This document shows, piece after piece, positions 1-8,277 of a stretch of 64,000 nucleotides of DNA. The DNA is from JAGNZR01 sp051656905. Lineage in GTDB: Bacteria; Fusobacteriota; Fusobacteriia; Fusobacteriales; Fusobacteriaceae. The position numbers and the translations under genes are program-made. The notes below the pieces were generated by a model, which did no database searches, was not told the DNA's origin, and saw only the letters and a program-made list of their open reading frames with translations. The DNA is taken from the NCBI GenBank assembly GCA_051656905.1, contig JBOFJQ010000043.1:1-64000 (forward strand), read 5' to 3'. How positions within the stretch are numbered: the first letter of the stretch is position 1; each line of letters opens with the position of its first letter.

Positions 1-89
1 CTGGTCACATTTCGAACCCAGAAGTTAAGCCCGTAAACGCTGAAGGTACTTGGTGGGAAGCTGCCTGGGAGAATAGGAATTTGCCAAGC
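1..89 (+). rRNA. rrf: 5S ribosomal RNA, 3' part
   Basis: The first 89 bases match the conserved middle and 3' part of bacterial 5S rRNA: the AGAAGTTAAGC block of the loop B/helix III region at about 20-30, then the TGGGAGAATAGG block and a closing TTGCCAAGC. The 5' end lies before the window, so the gene is partial, and the 16S and 23S genes are presumably upstream and unseen. A T-rich tract begins at 90 and probably ends the rRNA transcript. The exact 3' end is uncertain by a few bases. Confidence 0.93.
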
Positions 90-120
90 TTTTTTTTATT
101 TTTTGGAAAAAATTTAGAGA

Positions 121-257
121 TTGAAGGTTAAAAGATAAGGATCGATTTGATTATACGAAAACACGCGCTTCGGTTACGCTACTGTGTACGCTTGCCTACA
201 CAGTTAGCGTTTTCTTTATAATAAAATAGATTCCCGATTATTTTTACCGATTAAAAG
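121..257. repeat. Long hairpin repeat, copy 1
   Basis: This is an imperfect palindrome. GAAAAC (157-162) pairs with GTTTTC (209-214), inside which ACTGTGTA (181-188) pairs perfectly with TACACAGT (197-204) around an 8-base loop. Outside, AT-rich arms (ATCGATTTGATTATA and its loose reverse complement ATAAAATAGATTCCCGAT) extend the fold. It contains no ORF. A second copy follows in the same orientation at an offset of 154 bp. It looks like a REP/MITE-type dispersed intergenic hairpin. Confidence 0.75.
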
Positions 258-273
258 AATAATAGATCAAAAG

Positions 274-410
274 ATTTAAGGTCAAAAGACAGAGATCGAT
301 TTGATTATACGAAAACACGCGCTACGGCTACGCTACTGTGTGCGCTTGTCTCCGCAGCTACCGTTTTCTTTATAATAAAATAGATCTCCGATTATTTTAA
401 GGATTAAAAG
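274..410. repeat. Long hairpin repeat, copy 2
   Basis: This is a second, directly repeated copy of the preceding element. The left ATCGATTTGATTATACGAAAAC block lies at 295-316 and the right GTTTTCTTTATAATAAAATAGA block at 363-384, each 154 bp from its counterpart. The outer arms are almost identical. The inner stem has drifted (ACTGTGTG against CTCCGCAG), so the tip no longer pairs perfectly. Conserved arms with a variable tip suggest an old duplication. Confidence 0.72.
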
Positions 411-567
411 ATTGAAAGAATAAAAGAGTGAGAGAATAAAAGATTAAATAAATAATGAGAAAAAATGAAATAAAAGATAGAGATTCTCTTGGAATTTTTT
501 ATTTTTGAAAAAAATATTATATATTTAGTCAATATATAAAAAAATAGAATGAAATAAAAAAAATATA

Positions 568-576
568 TGGTATAAT
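568..576 (+). promoter_or_regulatory. Extended -10 promoter candidate
   Basis: TGG followed directly by TATAAT (571-576) forms an extended -10, with no clear -35. The sequence just downstream, CTACTAGTTATA, recurs almost identically after the extended -10 in front of the MTA/SAH nucleosidase gene (4011-4035). It would give a leader of about 170 nt for the amino-acid permease, in addition to the nearer promoter at 641-669. Confidence 0.5.
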
Positions 577-640
577 GCTACTAGTTATATAAAATAAAAA
601 AAGTGTTGTGTACCGTATAAGTGTTAAATATATTTTATTA

Positions 641-669
641 TTACAATTTACTTAAAATTATAGTATAAT
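641..669 (+). promoter_or_regulatory. Promoter of the APC permease gene
   Basis: TTACAA (641-646) and TATAAT (664-669) are separated by exactly 17 bp. Between this promoter and the gene lies a perfect 9-bp inverted repeat, AAAGTGTTT-c-AAACACTTT (716-734), which could be an operator or a hairpin just before the ribosome binding site. Both elements are read directly; their activity is inferred. Confidence 0.65.
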
Positions 670-756
670 GTAAAATAAAATGAGGACATTTTTAAGAACT
701 TGTGCTATCATACTTAAAGTGTTTCAAACACTTTGTAAACTAAGGAGGAAATGAAT

Positions 757-2085
757 ATGACAGAAAGAAAAGAAGGTAGATATGGTTTACCCGTAGCGCT
801 TTCAACAGTAATTGGAATTGTAATAGGAATTGGAATATTTTTCAAAGCTAAACCAGTTCTAGTTGCAGCACAAGGAAATCCGAAGATAGCTATTATAGCT
901 TGGATACTAGGTGGTGTGATGACAATTATAGCTGGACTTACAGCAGCAGAAGTAGGAGCAGCAATTCCAGAAGCTGGAGGTATGTTCGCTTGGATTAGAA
1001 AACTTTATGGAAAGAAAATAGGGTTTTTAGTAGGATGGGCACAAGCGTTTATATATACACCAGGGCTTGTAGCTGTACTTGCATATTATTTTGTTGTATT
1101 TATGTTTGATTATTTAGGAACACAAGCATCCGATTCTACAAAATATTTAATAGCTATGTCAGCAGTAACTTTTGTATATCTTGTAAATATTTATACAAAA
1201 AAAGGTGGAGGATACATTCAAACTGTATCAACTATGATAAAATTAATCCCGTTAATTGCAATAACTATATTTGGATTATTATCAAATAATAACCCAGAAC
1301 CATTTGGAATGCCAGCAGAAGTTATTCAAGCTACATCAGGAAATACTATAACATTAGTAGGGCTAGCTTTAGTTCCAATTATGTTTGCTTTCGATGGATG
1401 GATGTTAGTAGGTACAATAGCAGGAGATTTAAAAAATGTTAAGAAAACTCTTCCAAAAGCAATAATATTTGGAATTGGAATAGTAGCATTATGTTATTCA
1501 GGTTTAAATATAGCAATTTTAAAAGTTTTCCCAGCTAGTGAACTTATTCAGCAAGGTGGATTATCAAAAGTTGCAGAAGTATTATTTGGATCAGGAGCAT
1601 CAAAATTAATATTATTAGGTATAACTATATCAGCTTTCGGTGGATTAAATGGTAATATCTTAGTTTCAACTAGAGTACCTTATGCACTAGCTTTAGAAGG
1701 AAGTTTTCCTAAGAGTGACTATTTTAAAGTTATCGATGAGAAGTCAGAGCAGCCAGTAAGATCTTCATGGTTAATGTATATAGTATCAATGACATATTTA
1801 GTTATTATGTGGGCTACAAACGATCCAGATACACTATCTAATATACCAGTAGCATTATTCTTCTGCTTCTACTTATTAGTATTCTATGGAGTATTTGTTT
1901 TAAGAAAGAAATTCCCTGAAATTGAGAGACCATATAGTGTTCCATTATATCCAGTATTACCAATTTTAGCTATATTAGGTGGATTATATATAGTTTATTC
2001 TGCTCTATGTGGTGGATTTACTTATATGTTAGTAGGAGTTGCAATAACACTTACAGGTTTATTCTTTTATAAAGAGGTAAAATAA
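757..2085 (+). CDS. APC-family amino acid permease
   Basis: The 442-residue polytopic inner-membrane protein belongs to the amino acid-polyamine-organocation superfamily. The N-terminal VIGIGIF segment is the family's substrate-binding glycine helix break, followed by about twelve hydrophobic segments and a KKFPEIERPYSVP loop near the C-terminus typical of SteT/LAT-like exchangers. The substrate cannot be read from sequence; a neutral amino acid is likely. An ATG at 751 is in frame, but AGGAGG (743-748) is only 2 nt from it and 8 nt from the ATG at 757, so 757 is preferred. The gene is monocistronic, with its own promoter and a strong terminator behind it. Confidence 0.88.
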   Translation: MTERKEGRYGLPVALSTVIGIVIGIGIFFKAKPVLVAAQGNPKIAIIAWILGGVMTIIAGLTAAEVGAAIPEAGGMFAWIRKLYGKKIGFLVGWAQAFIYTPGLVAVLAYYFVVFMFDYLGTQASDSTKYLIAMSAVTFVYLVNIYTKKGGGYIQTVSTMIKLIPLIAITIFGLLSNNNPEPFGMPAEVIQATSGNTITLVGLALVPIMFAFDGWMLVGTIAGDLKNVKKTLPKAIIFGIGIVALCYSGLNIAILKVFPASELIQQGGLSKVAEVLFGSGASKLILLGITISAFGGLNGNILVSTRVPYALALEGSFPKSDYFKVIDEKSEQPVRSSWLMYIVSMTYLVIMWATNDPDTLSNIPVALFFCFYLLVFYGVFVLRKKFPEIERPYSVPLYPVLPILAILGGLYIVYSALCGGFTYMLVGVAITLTGLFFYKEVK

Positions 2086-2143
2086 TAAAATTTAATAAAA
2101 ATAATAGAATCTAATTATTTTGTAAAAAATGATTGGTTAAAAG

Positions 2144-2185
2144 AAGAGAGAGTCTACATTGTAAATTCAGTGTAGACTCTCTCTT
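2144..2185. terminator. Bidirectional terminator
   Basis: A perfect 15-bp stem (2144-2158 with 2171-2185) encloses a 12-nt loop and is followed by T5. It lies between the converging permease (+) and acyltransferase (-) genes and can serve both. Confidence 0.88.
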
Positions 2186-2210
2186 TTTAATTTTTGATTA
2201 TTTTTTAGTA

Positions 2211-3116
2211 TTATTTATTCTTTTTATCTTTAAATAACTCTCTTGATAAATTCCATCTATCATGGAACCACATCCATTGCTCAGGGTGTTCTAGGATAAC
2301 TTTTTCAATTTCATTTATAAGAAGTTGCATATTTTTATTTAAATCTTCTTTATAATTTCCTGTATTAGTAAGAATTATTTCTTTTCCAACATAAACTGTT
2401 GTAGTATTATCATCATGCAAAATAGTATGACTTAAAAATAAAGGTAAGTTATTTTTCATAGCTAGAGAAACAGCACCAGTTGGAGAAACAGTTTCACGTC
2501 CAAAGAATGTTACCTCTGCACCTTTATCTCTATGATCAGAGAAAAGAGCTATAATAGAGTTTGTACTTAAACTATTTTTTAACTGAACAGCAGTTCTTTT
2601 AGATTTTTTTAAAAGTGTAACATTAGGAATTTTTTCACGATTCTTTGTGATTAAATTATCTAAATAAGGATTTCTTTGTGCTTTAGCAACAGTAGTAACA
2701 GGATATTTACTAGCGATTTTAAGAGGTGTTTCCATATTTCCCATATGCATACAAGCCGCAATAACAGCAGTTTTGTTAGCCATAAGTCTGTTAAGTTCCT
2801 CTATATTAACTATTTTAACTTTTCCTTCCTCTTGTAAATAGTCTTCAAACCAAATCGTAGACATAAAAGCTTTAAACATGACTTTATAAGATTTTAAAAT
2901 AATGGCTTCCTTTTCTGATAAAGATAGATTAGGAAAAGCAAGAGATAAATTTGCTATAGCTATAGCTCTTCTTTTTTTCTCAAATTTAAAGAATAATTCC
3001 CCTAGTTTTGAAGCAAAACTAAATCTTAATCTCTCAGGGAATAGCTTTATTAAGTACATAAAGAAAATAATAATGCAATATTGAATTCTATAGTTAAAAG
3101 TTTTCATTAATTTCAA
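2211..3116 (-). CDS. Lipid A biosynthesis-type lysophospholipid acyltransferase (LpxL/HtrB family)
   Basis: The 301-aa inner-membrane-anchored acyltransferase has an N-terminal hydrophobic segment (about 12-26), then the catalytic HX4E box HMGNME (H124, E129). Further family blocks are the SDHRDKGAEVTFFG region and a C-terminal EQWMWFHDRW motif typical of LpxL/LpxM-like enzymes. Family members add secondary acyl chains to lipid A at the cytoplasmic face, so the gene supports a Gram-negative envelope. The start is a TTG at 3116: GGAGG lies 9 nt before it, while the next in-frame ATG (MKTFNYR) is 18 nt from the same site. The exact acceptor is not determined. Confidence 0.85.
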   Translation of the reverse strand: MKLMKTFNYRIQYCIIIFFMYLIKLFPERLRFSFASKLGELFFKFEKKRRAIAIANLSLAFPNLSLSEKEAIILKSYKVMFKAFMSTIWFEDYLQEEGKVKIVNIEELNRLMANKTAVIAACMHMGNMETPLKIASKYPVTTVAKAQRNPYLDNLITKNREKIPNVTLLKKSKRTAVQLKNSLSTNSIIALFSDHRDKGAEVTFFGRETVSPTGAVSLAMKNNLPLFLSHTILHDDNTTTVYVGKEIILTNTGNYKEDLNKNMQLLINEIEKVILEHPEQWMWFHDRWNLSRELFKDKKNK

Positions 3117-3260
3117 TTGAATAAACCTCCAGTATAAGTGTATAATATATATATGAGAATATAATATGTTTTATTTTATATAGTGCCCCTATATTATATC
3201 ATAGTTATGATATAAAAAGAAATAAAATAATTATACAAAAGAGTAAAGGGAGATGACAAT

Positions 3261-3980
3261 ATGAGTAAAAATTTAAATTCGTCAATTAAAGTTTTAGGAA
3301 TGTTTATATTTTTAGGTTTTATAGGTTCAGGATATTTTCTTGAAAGAGCAACAAAAGAATACAGAGCATCAGAGCGTAGTGTGACAGTTAAAGGTTTATC
3401 AGAAAAAGAAGTTCCAGCTAATCTAGTAGTTTGGCCTATACAGTTTAGAGTAACAGGTAATGATTTAATTGAAGTTGATAAAAAATTAAACGATGACAAT
3501 AAGAAAATTATAGCATTTTTAAAAGAAAATGGAATTGAAGAAAATGAAATTACAAGTTCATCACCAAATATAGAGGATAGACTAATATATCAATATGGTG
3601 AAAATAAATCAGTTTTCCGTTATTTAGCAAATGAAACAATAACTGTTTATTCAGAAAAAGTTGATAAAATCTATGATTTAAATAATAAAATAGGTGAATT
3701 ATTAAAACAGAATATATCTTTAAATAATGATAACAGAGAAGCCTCATCTGCTAATTATCTTTATACAAATTTAAATGAATTAAAACCTGAAATGGTAGAA
3801 AGTTCAGCTAAAAACGCTAGAGAAGTAGCAGAAAAATTTGCTAAAGATTCAAACAGCAAATTAGGTAAAATAAAAAAAGCTAATCAAGGTCAGTTTATAA
3901 TTGAAGATAGAGATATGCATAACCCACAAATAAAAAGAGTAAGAGTAGTAAGTACAGTAGAATATTATTTAGCTGACTAA
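3261..3980 (+). CDS. SIMPL (DUF541) domain protein
   Basis: The 239-residue protein has one N-terminal membrane/signal segment (about 13-30) and a SIMPL/DUF541 domain, recognisable from RSVTVKGLSEKEVPANLVVW and the late RVRVVSTVEYYLAD block. Family members are periplasmic or membrane-attached proteins of poorly defined role; some affect oxidative stress or outer-membrane integrity. AAAGGGAGAT precedes the ATG. The gene diverges from the acyltransferase gene, with 144 bp of AT-rich promoter sequence between them, and is followed by a separate promoter, so it is probably transcribed alone. Confidence 0.8.
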   Translation: MSKNLNSSIKVLGMFIFLGFIGSGYFLERATKEYRASERSVTVKGLSEKEVPANLVVWPIQFRVTGNDLIEVDKKLNDDNKKIIAFLKENGIEENEITSSSPNIEDRLIYQYGENKSVFRYLANETITVYSEKVDKIYDLNNKIGELLKQNISLNNDNREASSANYLYTNLNELKPEMVESSAKNAREVAEKFAKDSNSKLGKIKKANQGQFIIEDRDMHNPQIKRVRVVSTVEYYLAD

Positions 3981-3989
3981 TTGAGTAAT

Positions 3990-4019
3990 TTGATTTTAGA
4001 AGGCAAAATGTGGTATAAT
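3990..4019 (+). promoter_or_regulatory. Promoter of the MTA/SAH nucleosidase-folC operon
   Basis: TTGATT (3990-3995), an 18-bp spacer and an extended -10 TGG-TATAAT (4011-4019) are seen. The downstream CTACTAGTTATA matches the initial transcribed region of the promoter at 568-576. Confidence 0.6.
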
Positions 4020-4063
4020 TACTACTAGTTATAAGGTAAAAATAGTTACGAGAAGGAGTAAAA

Positions 4064-4765
4064 ATGAGAATAGGTATTATAGGAGCTATGAATGAAGAGG
4101 TTGTTGAGTTAAAAAGCTTAATGACAATAGAAAAAACTGAGGAAATCCACGGATTTAATTATTATATAGGAAAGATTTTAGAAAAAAATGTTGTTTTAGT
4201 GGAGTCTGGAATTGGGAAGGTAAATTCAGCAGTATGTACAACACTTTTAATACAAGTTTTTAAAGTAGATTGCATTATATTCACAGGAGTTGCAGGTGCA
4301 GTAGGAAGAACTTTAAATATTGGAGATGTTGTTATAGGTTCAGAATTAATTGAACATGACTTTGATTGCACAGCTTTTGGAATGCAACCAGGTGTTATAC
4401 CAAGAATGGATACTTCAGTATTTAAATCAGATGAGAAACTTGTTTCAATAGCAAAAGAATCTGTAATAAAAATTCTTGGAGAGCACAGAACTAAAGTAGG
4501 AGTTGTAGTTAGTGGAGATCAATTTATAGCTAATAAAGAAAAAATTCAATGGTTAGGAGATACATTTAATGCTCAATGTACAGAGATGGAAGGAGCTTCA
4601 GTTGCTCATGTATGTTATCTTTGCAAAGTGCCATTTGTTATTTTAAGAGCTATATCAGACAAAGCTGATGGATCTGCACATATGGATTTTCCCAAATTTG
4701 TGCAATTAGCAGCTGAGAACTCTAAAAATGTAGTAGTGGAGATGCTGAAAAAAATTAACTTATAA
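4064..4765 (+). CDS. mtnN: 5'-methylthioadenosine/S-adenosylhomocysteine nucleosidase
   Basis: The 233-residue cytosolic enzyme cleaves the adenine-ribose bond of MTA and SAH, recycling methionine and purine and producing the AI-2 precursor S-ribosylhomocysteine. It has the family start MRIGIIGAMNEEV (general-acid Glu near 12), the TGVAGA loop, MEGASVAHV ribose-binding block and the ISDKADG catalytic Asp near the end. The length is normal for Pfs/MtnN. AGAAGGAG precedes the ATG. It begins a likely operon with folC, 35 bp downstream. Confidence 0.96.
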   Translation: MRIGIIGAMNEEVVELKSLMTIEKTEEIHGFNYYIGKILEKNVVLVESGIGKVNSAVCTTLLIQVFKVDCIIFTGVAGAVGRTLNIGDVVIGSELIEHDFDCTAFGMQPGVIPRMDTSVFKSDEKLVSIAKESVIKILGEHRTKVGVVVSGDQFIANKEKIQWLGDTFNAQCTEMEGASVAHVCYLCKVPFVILRAISDKADGSAHMDFPKFVQLAAENSKNVVVEMLKKINL

Positions 4766-4800
4766 ATCTTATAAAATTATAGAAATTCTAGGAGATAGAA

Positions 4801-6048
4801 ATGATTGAGAAGATAACGCAAGAACTTTATGATTATGGAATGTTTGCGGAAAAAATGTACTTAGAGAACATAAGAAAAATGTGTGAAGATTTAGGGAATC
4901 CTCAAGATAAACTAAAAACTATTCATATAGCTGGCACAAATGGGAAGGGATCAACTTCTACAACTGTAGAGACAATCCTATTAGAAGCAGGTTATAAAGT
5001 AGGAAAATATACGTCACCACATATTTTAAAATTAAATGAAAGAATAGCGTTAAATGGAAAAGATATAAGTGATGAGGATATAATTAAATATTATTATATG
5101 GTAAAAGAAAGTATTCAAAAACACAAATTGAAGCCATCTTACTTTGAAGTAATGACAGCAATGATGTATAAATATTTTGTAGATAATGGTGTGGAATATT
5201 TAGTTTTAGAAACAGGTTTAGGCGGAAGAATAGATTCAACTAACCTATCTAAAAGTGAGATAGCAGTGGTAACTAATATTTCAAAAGATCATTGTGAATT
5301 TTTAGGTGATACGATAGAAGAGATAGCAAAAGAAAAACTTGGTATAGTAAAACCTTGTTCAACTTTAGTGATAGGTCAAAAAATACCAGAACTAATAAAT
5401 AATGCAGCTTCGTTTAATCCTAAAAAAATAATTTGTGTAGAGGACATATATTCAAACTCATTTTATAAATTAAACTTTGATAATTTTACTACAGAGGTAA
5501 CAATAAATGGTAATGCTTATGAATTTTCTCTTTTTGGAGAGTATCAATATAATAACTTTTTAACTGCTTATGCTATTTTAAAAGAGTTAGGGATTAGCGA
5601 TGATATTATAAAGAACGCTTGTAAAAAAGTAAAATGGCCATGTAGATTTGAGGTTTTAAAAAGAGAAAAAATAATAGTATTAGATGGTGCCCATAATATT
5701 GATGGATTAGAAAAATTAAAAACAACGATATTGAAGGCTTATAAGCCAGAAGAAATAACTGTAATAACTTCTATTTTAAAAGATAAAGATAGAAAAAATA
5801 TGGCTAAATTATTGGAAGAAATTTCTAGTGATATAATCTTAACATCTTTATCTGAAAATAAAAGAGGCGGAACAGGGCAAGATTTAGTAGAGTTTTTTGA
5901 TGGAGTAAAAAATACAATTACAGTGGAAGAAGACATAACAAACGCTTATAGCAAAGCTCTTTCTAGTAATAGCAAAGTAGTTCTTATTTGTGGTTCATTC
6001 TATCTTCTTTCAAAATTTAAAGAGGTTGTGCTAAATGAGCAAAAGTAA
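4801..6048 (+). CDS. folC: Bifunctional folylpolyglutamate synthase/dihydrofolate synthase
   Basis: The 415-residue Mur-ligase-like enzyme adds glutamate to (dihydro)folates using ATP. The P-loop GTNGKGS lies at 45-51. YFEVMTAMMYKYF and LETGLGGRIDSTN form the Mg/ATP region, ISKDHCEFLGDTIEEIAKEK is the folate-loop block, and the VLDGAHNIDG motif marks the start of the C-terminal glutamate-ligase domain. AGGAG stands 7 nt before the ATG. The last 14 nt overlap the next gene in another frame, indicating translational coupling. Confidence 0.95.
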   Translation: MIEKITQELYDYGMFAEKMYLENIRKMCEDLGNPQDKLKTIHIAGTNGKGSTSTTVETILLEAGYKVGKYTSPHILKLNERIALNGKDISDEDIIKYYYMVKESIQKHKLKPSYFEVMTAMMYKYFVDNGVEYLVLETGLGGRIDSTNLSKSEIAVVTNISKDHCEFLGDTIEEIAKEKLGIVKPCSTLVIGQKIPELINNAASFNPKKIICVEDIYSNSFYKLNFDNFTTEVTINGNAYEFSLFGEYQYNNFLTAYAILKELGISDDIIKNACKKVKWPCRFEVLKREKIIVLDGAHNIDGLEKLKTTILKAYKPEEITVITSILKDKDRKNMAKLLEEISSDIILTSLSENKRGGTGQDLVEFFDGVKNTITVEEDITNAYSKALSSNSKVVLICGSFYLLSKFKEVVLNEQK

Positions 6049-6337
6049 AAAACAACTAATGAAAGAAAGAAGGCAAAATTCTTTTCAATTTTTTTTATCA
6101 ATTATAGTGCTAGGATTAGGATTTAATTATTATGAAAAAGCTGATAATGGAATTACAACAAGAATAATGGAAGAGAAAAAAGAGTTATCTATTATGGATG
6201 ACCAATTATTAGTTAGACAAAAGGGATTCTATAATAACACTACATATTTAGAGAAGTACACTCGTATAGAAAAAGAGTGGAGTAATAAAAATGTGGGGGG
6301 TATAGAATTCAATGAACACAATGGAGAAAAAAAGTAA
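6035..6337 (+). CDS. Small single-pass membrane protein of unknown function
   Basis: The 100-residue product is not recognised. A basic N-terminus (MSKSKKQLMKERR) precedes one hydrophobic segment (about 18-33), and a charged C-terminal region follows, which suggests N-in/C-out topology. It overlaps folC by 14 nt at its start and hprK by 26 nt at its end, so it sits inside a tightly packed operon and is probably translated by coupling. The arrangement argues that it is a real gene rather than a spurious frame. Confidence 0.65.
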   Translation: MSKSKKQLMKERRQNSFQFFLSIIVLGLGFNYYEKADNGITTRIMEEKKELSIMDDQLLVRQKGFYNNTTYLEKYTRIEKEWSNKNVGGIEFNEHNGEKK

Positions 6338-8267
6338 AAGTGTTTTTTTATCACAAATTATAGAAAAAATGAGCTTAATTCCTTTAACTGAAGTGGAAAA
6401 AGATATTGAAATATTTAGTCAAGGTATATATAGAATAGGATATGAGTTTGCAGGATTTTTCCAGTGTGAGCTGGATGAATTACAAAACTGTATTCACGTT
6501 ATGGGTAAAAAAGAGAGCTTATATTTGAAAAAATTACCTTTAAAATTAAAAGAATCTATATTGGATAAATATTTTTCTTATCCATTTCCTTTTGTAGTGG
6601 CAAGTTGTGAAAGTGATGTATCAGAGGAATTTTTATATTATGCTAGAAAGCATAAAAAAACTGTTTTACAATCAAATTTAAGAACAGCAGAAACAATAAG
6701 AGAATTAAAATTTTACTTAAGTAAAATTTTAGGTGAAGAGATAATTATGAATGGTTATGTTTTAATGGAAATTCATGGTGTTGGTGTATTGCTAACAGGT
6801 AATGAGGACATTAAAATGGGTGTTACAGTTGAACTCTTAGAAAGAGGTCATAAATTTATAACAGATAACAATATTATAGTTATGAAAGATGAGATGAATG
6901 AATTAGTTGGGTATAATATGCTCAATAAAATTTATAATGAAGCGAATTTTTTCTTAGATAGCAATGGTAGAAAAATTGATATTACTAGCCATTTTGGAAT
7001 AAAATCAACTAGAACAAGTAAAAGAATTGATATAATCATTGACTTAGAAAGATGGGAAGAGGGAAAATTTTACGACAGATTAGGATTAGATGAGTTTTAT
7101 GAACGTATCTTAGGTGTAAATTTAAATAAAATAACACTTCCTGTTAAAAAAGGGAGAAATTTAGCAGTAATAATTGAAGCTGGAGCTATGAATCGTAGAT
7201 TGAAGAAAATGGGGGTGAATTCTGCACAATATTTTTGGTTGGAGTCTAAAAAATTGATCCAGGAAAATAAAATGAAAAAAGAAAATATGGAATATAAAGA
7301 TAAAAGTGGATTACCTTTAAAAAAATTAATAGAAAAATTTGACTTAAAAATTATAGTTGGTGAAGAGTATATAGAAGATAAATATATAAAAACATCTAAC
7401 TTACATAAACCTTCATTAGCATTATCTGGATATTTTGATATGTATGAAGAAGAAGGATATGATGGGATTCAACTGTTTTCTGAAATAGAATTTAATTTTT
7501 TAGAAAAGAAGATACCTTCAGAAAAGAGAGAGAAAAATTTAGAGAAATATTTTAGATATGATTTTCCTTTGATAATGGTAACATCAGACGTTGAGGTTCC
7601 ACAATATTTTATTGATAAAGTAAAAGCTGCTAACTTAGTTTTAGTAAGAACAAGTTTACAAAGATCAGCTCAAGTTGTGGCTATTTATAATTCATATTTA
7701 GAATATAAATTTGCTCCTAGTACTTCAGTGCATGGTGTATTTGTAGAGTTACATGGCTTTGGAGTTCTTTTAATGGGAAAAAGTGGAATAGGAAAGAGTG
7801 AAACAGCTCTTGAATTAATTCATAGAGGGCACAGACTTGTTGCAGATGATGTAGTTAAGTTTACTAAGGATCCAGCAGGGGATATAATAGGAAAAGCAGA
7901 TAAACTTCCTTATTTTATGGAAGTTAGGGGACTTGGAATAATAGATGTAAAAACTTTATATGGGTTAGGATCCGTAAGAATTGATAAAAGACTTGATATA
8001 ATAATTGAGTTAAAAGAATCAATAACAGATGATGAATACTTAACTGAAATGGATTTTTCACAAAAGGTAGATTTGATTGGAGTTCCTTTTGATAAAGTTT
8101 TATTATATATATCATCTGGAAGAAATGCAGCGGCAATGGTTGAAATAGCTGTTATGAATTTAATGGCTAAGAAATTAGGATATGACTCTGAAAAATCTTA
8201 TAGAGAAGGAATAAAAAGATTAGAATTAGAAGAAGGATATGAACCAAACGATATGAAAGAAATATAA
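6312..8267 (+). CDS. hprK: Tandem-fused HPr kinase/phosphorylase with a degenerate N-terminal copy
   Basis: HprK phosphorylates or dephosphorylates Ser46 of HPr to control carbon catabolite repression, and is usually about 310-320 aa. This protein has 651 aa and two HprK-like halves. The second half is complete: N-terminal domain (about 335-480), Walker A GKSGIGKS (489-496), HRGHRLVADD, and the signature VRGLGIIDVKTLYG. The first half has the same order (HGVGVLLTG, LLERGHKFITD) but its P-loop reads TGNEDIKMGVT without the catalytic Lys-Ser, and the second signature is replaced by SNGRKIDITSHFG. The first copy is therefore probably a regulatory pseudokinase. A poor G-rich Shine-Dalgarno and an overlap with the preceding ORF suggest coupled translation. 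Confidence 0.9.
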   Translation: MNTMEKKSKSVFLSQIIEKMSLIPLTEVEKDIEIFSQGIYRIGYEFAGFFQCELDELQNCIHVMGKKESLYLKKLPLKLKESILDKYFSYPFPFVVASCESDVSEEFLYYARKHKKTVLQSNLRTAETIRELKFYLSKILGEEIIMNGYVLMEIHGVGVLLTGNEDIKMGVTVELLERGHKFITDNNIIVMKDEMNELVGYNMLNKIYNEANFFLDSNGRKIDITSHFGIKSTRTSKRIDIIIDLERWEEGKFYDRLGLDEFYERILGVNLNKITLPVKKGRNLAVIIEAGAMNRRLKKMGVNSAQYFWLESKKLIQENKMKKENMEYKDKSGLPLKKLIEKFDLKIIVGEEYIEDKYIKTSNLHKPSLALSGYFDMYEEEGYDGIQLFSEIEFNFLEKKIPSEKREKNLEKYFRYDFPLIMVTSDVEVPQYFIDKVKAANLVLVRTSLQRSAQVVAIYNSYLEYKFAPSTSVHGVFVELHGFGVLLMGKSGIGKSETALELIHRGHRLVADDVVKFTKDPAGDIIGKADKLPYFMEVRGLGIIDVKTLYGLGSVRIDKRLDIIIELKESITDDEYLTEMDFSQKVDLIGVPFDKVLLYISSGRNAAAMVEIAVMNLMAKKLGYDSEKSYREGIKRLELEEGYEPNDMKEI

Positions 8268-8277
8268 GGAGAGAAAA

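Noticed and set aside
121..410. CRISPR array
   Set aside because: There are only two units with a palindromic body and no spacer-repeat pattern; no cas genes are in the window.
3194..3499. 101-codon minus-strand frame overlapping the SIMPL gene start
   Set aside because: It overlaps a well supported gene on the other strand, has no ribosome site and no recognisable product.
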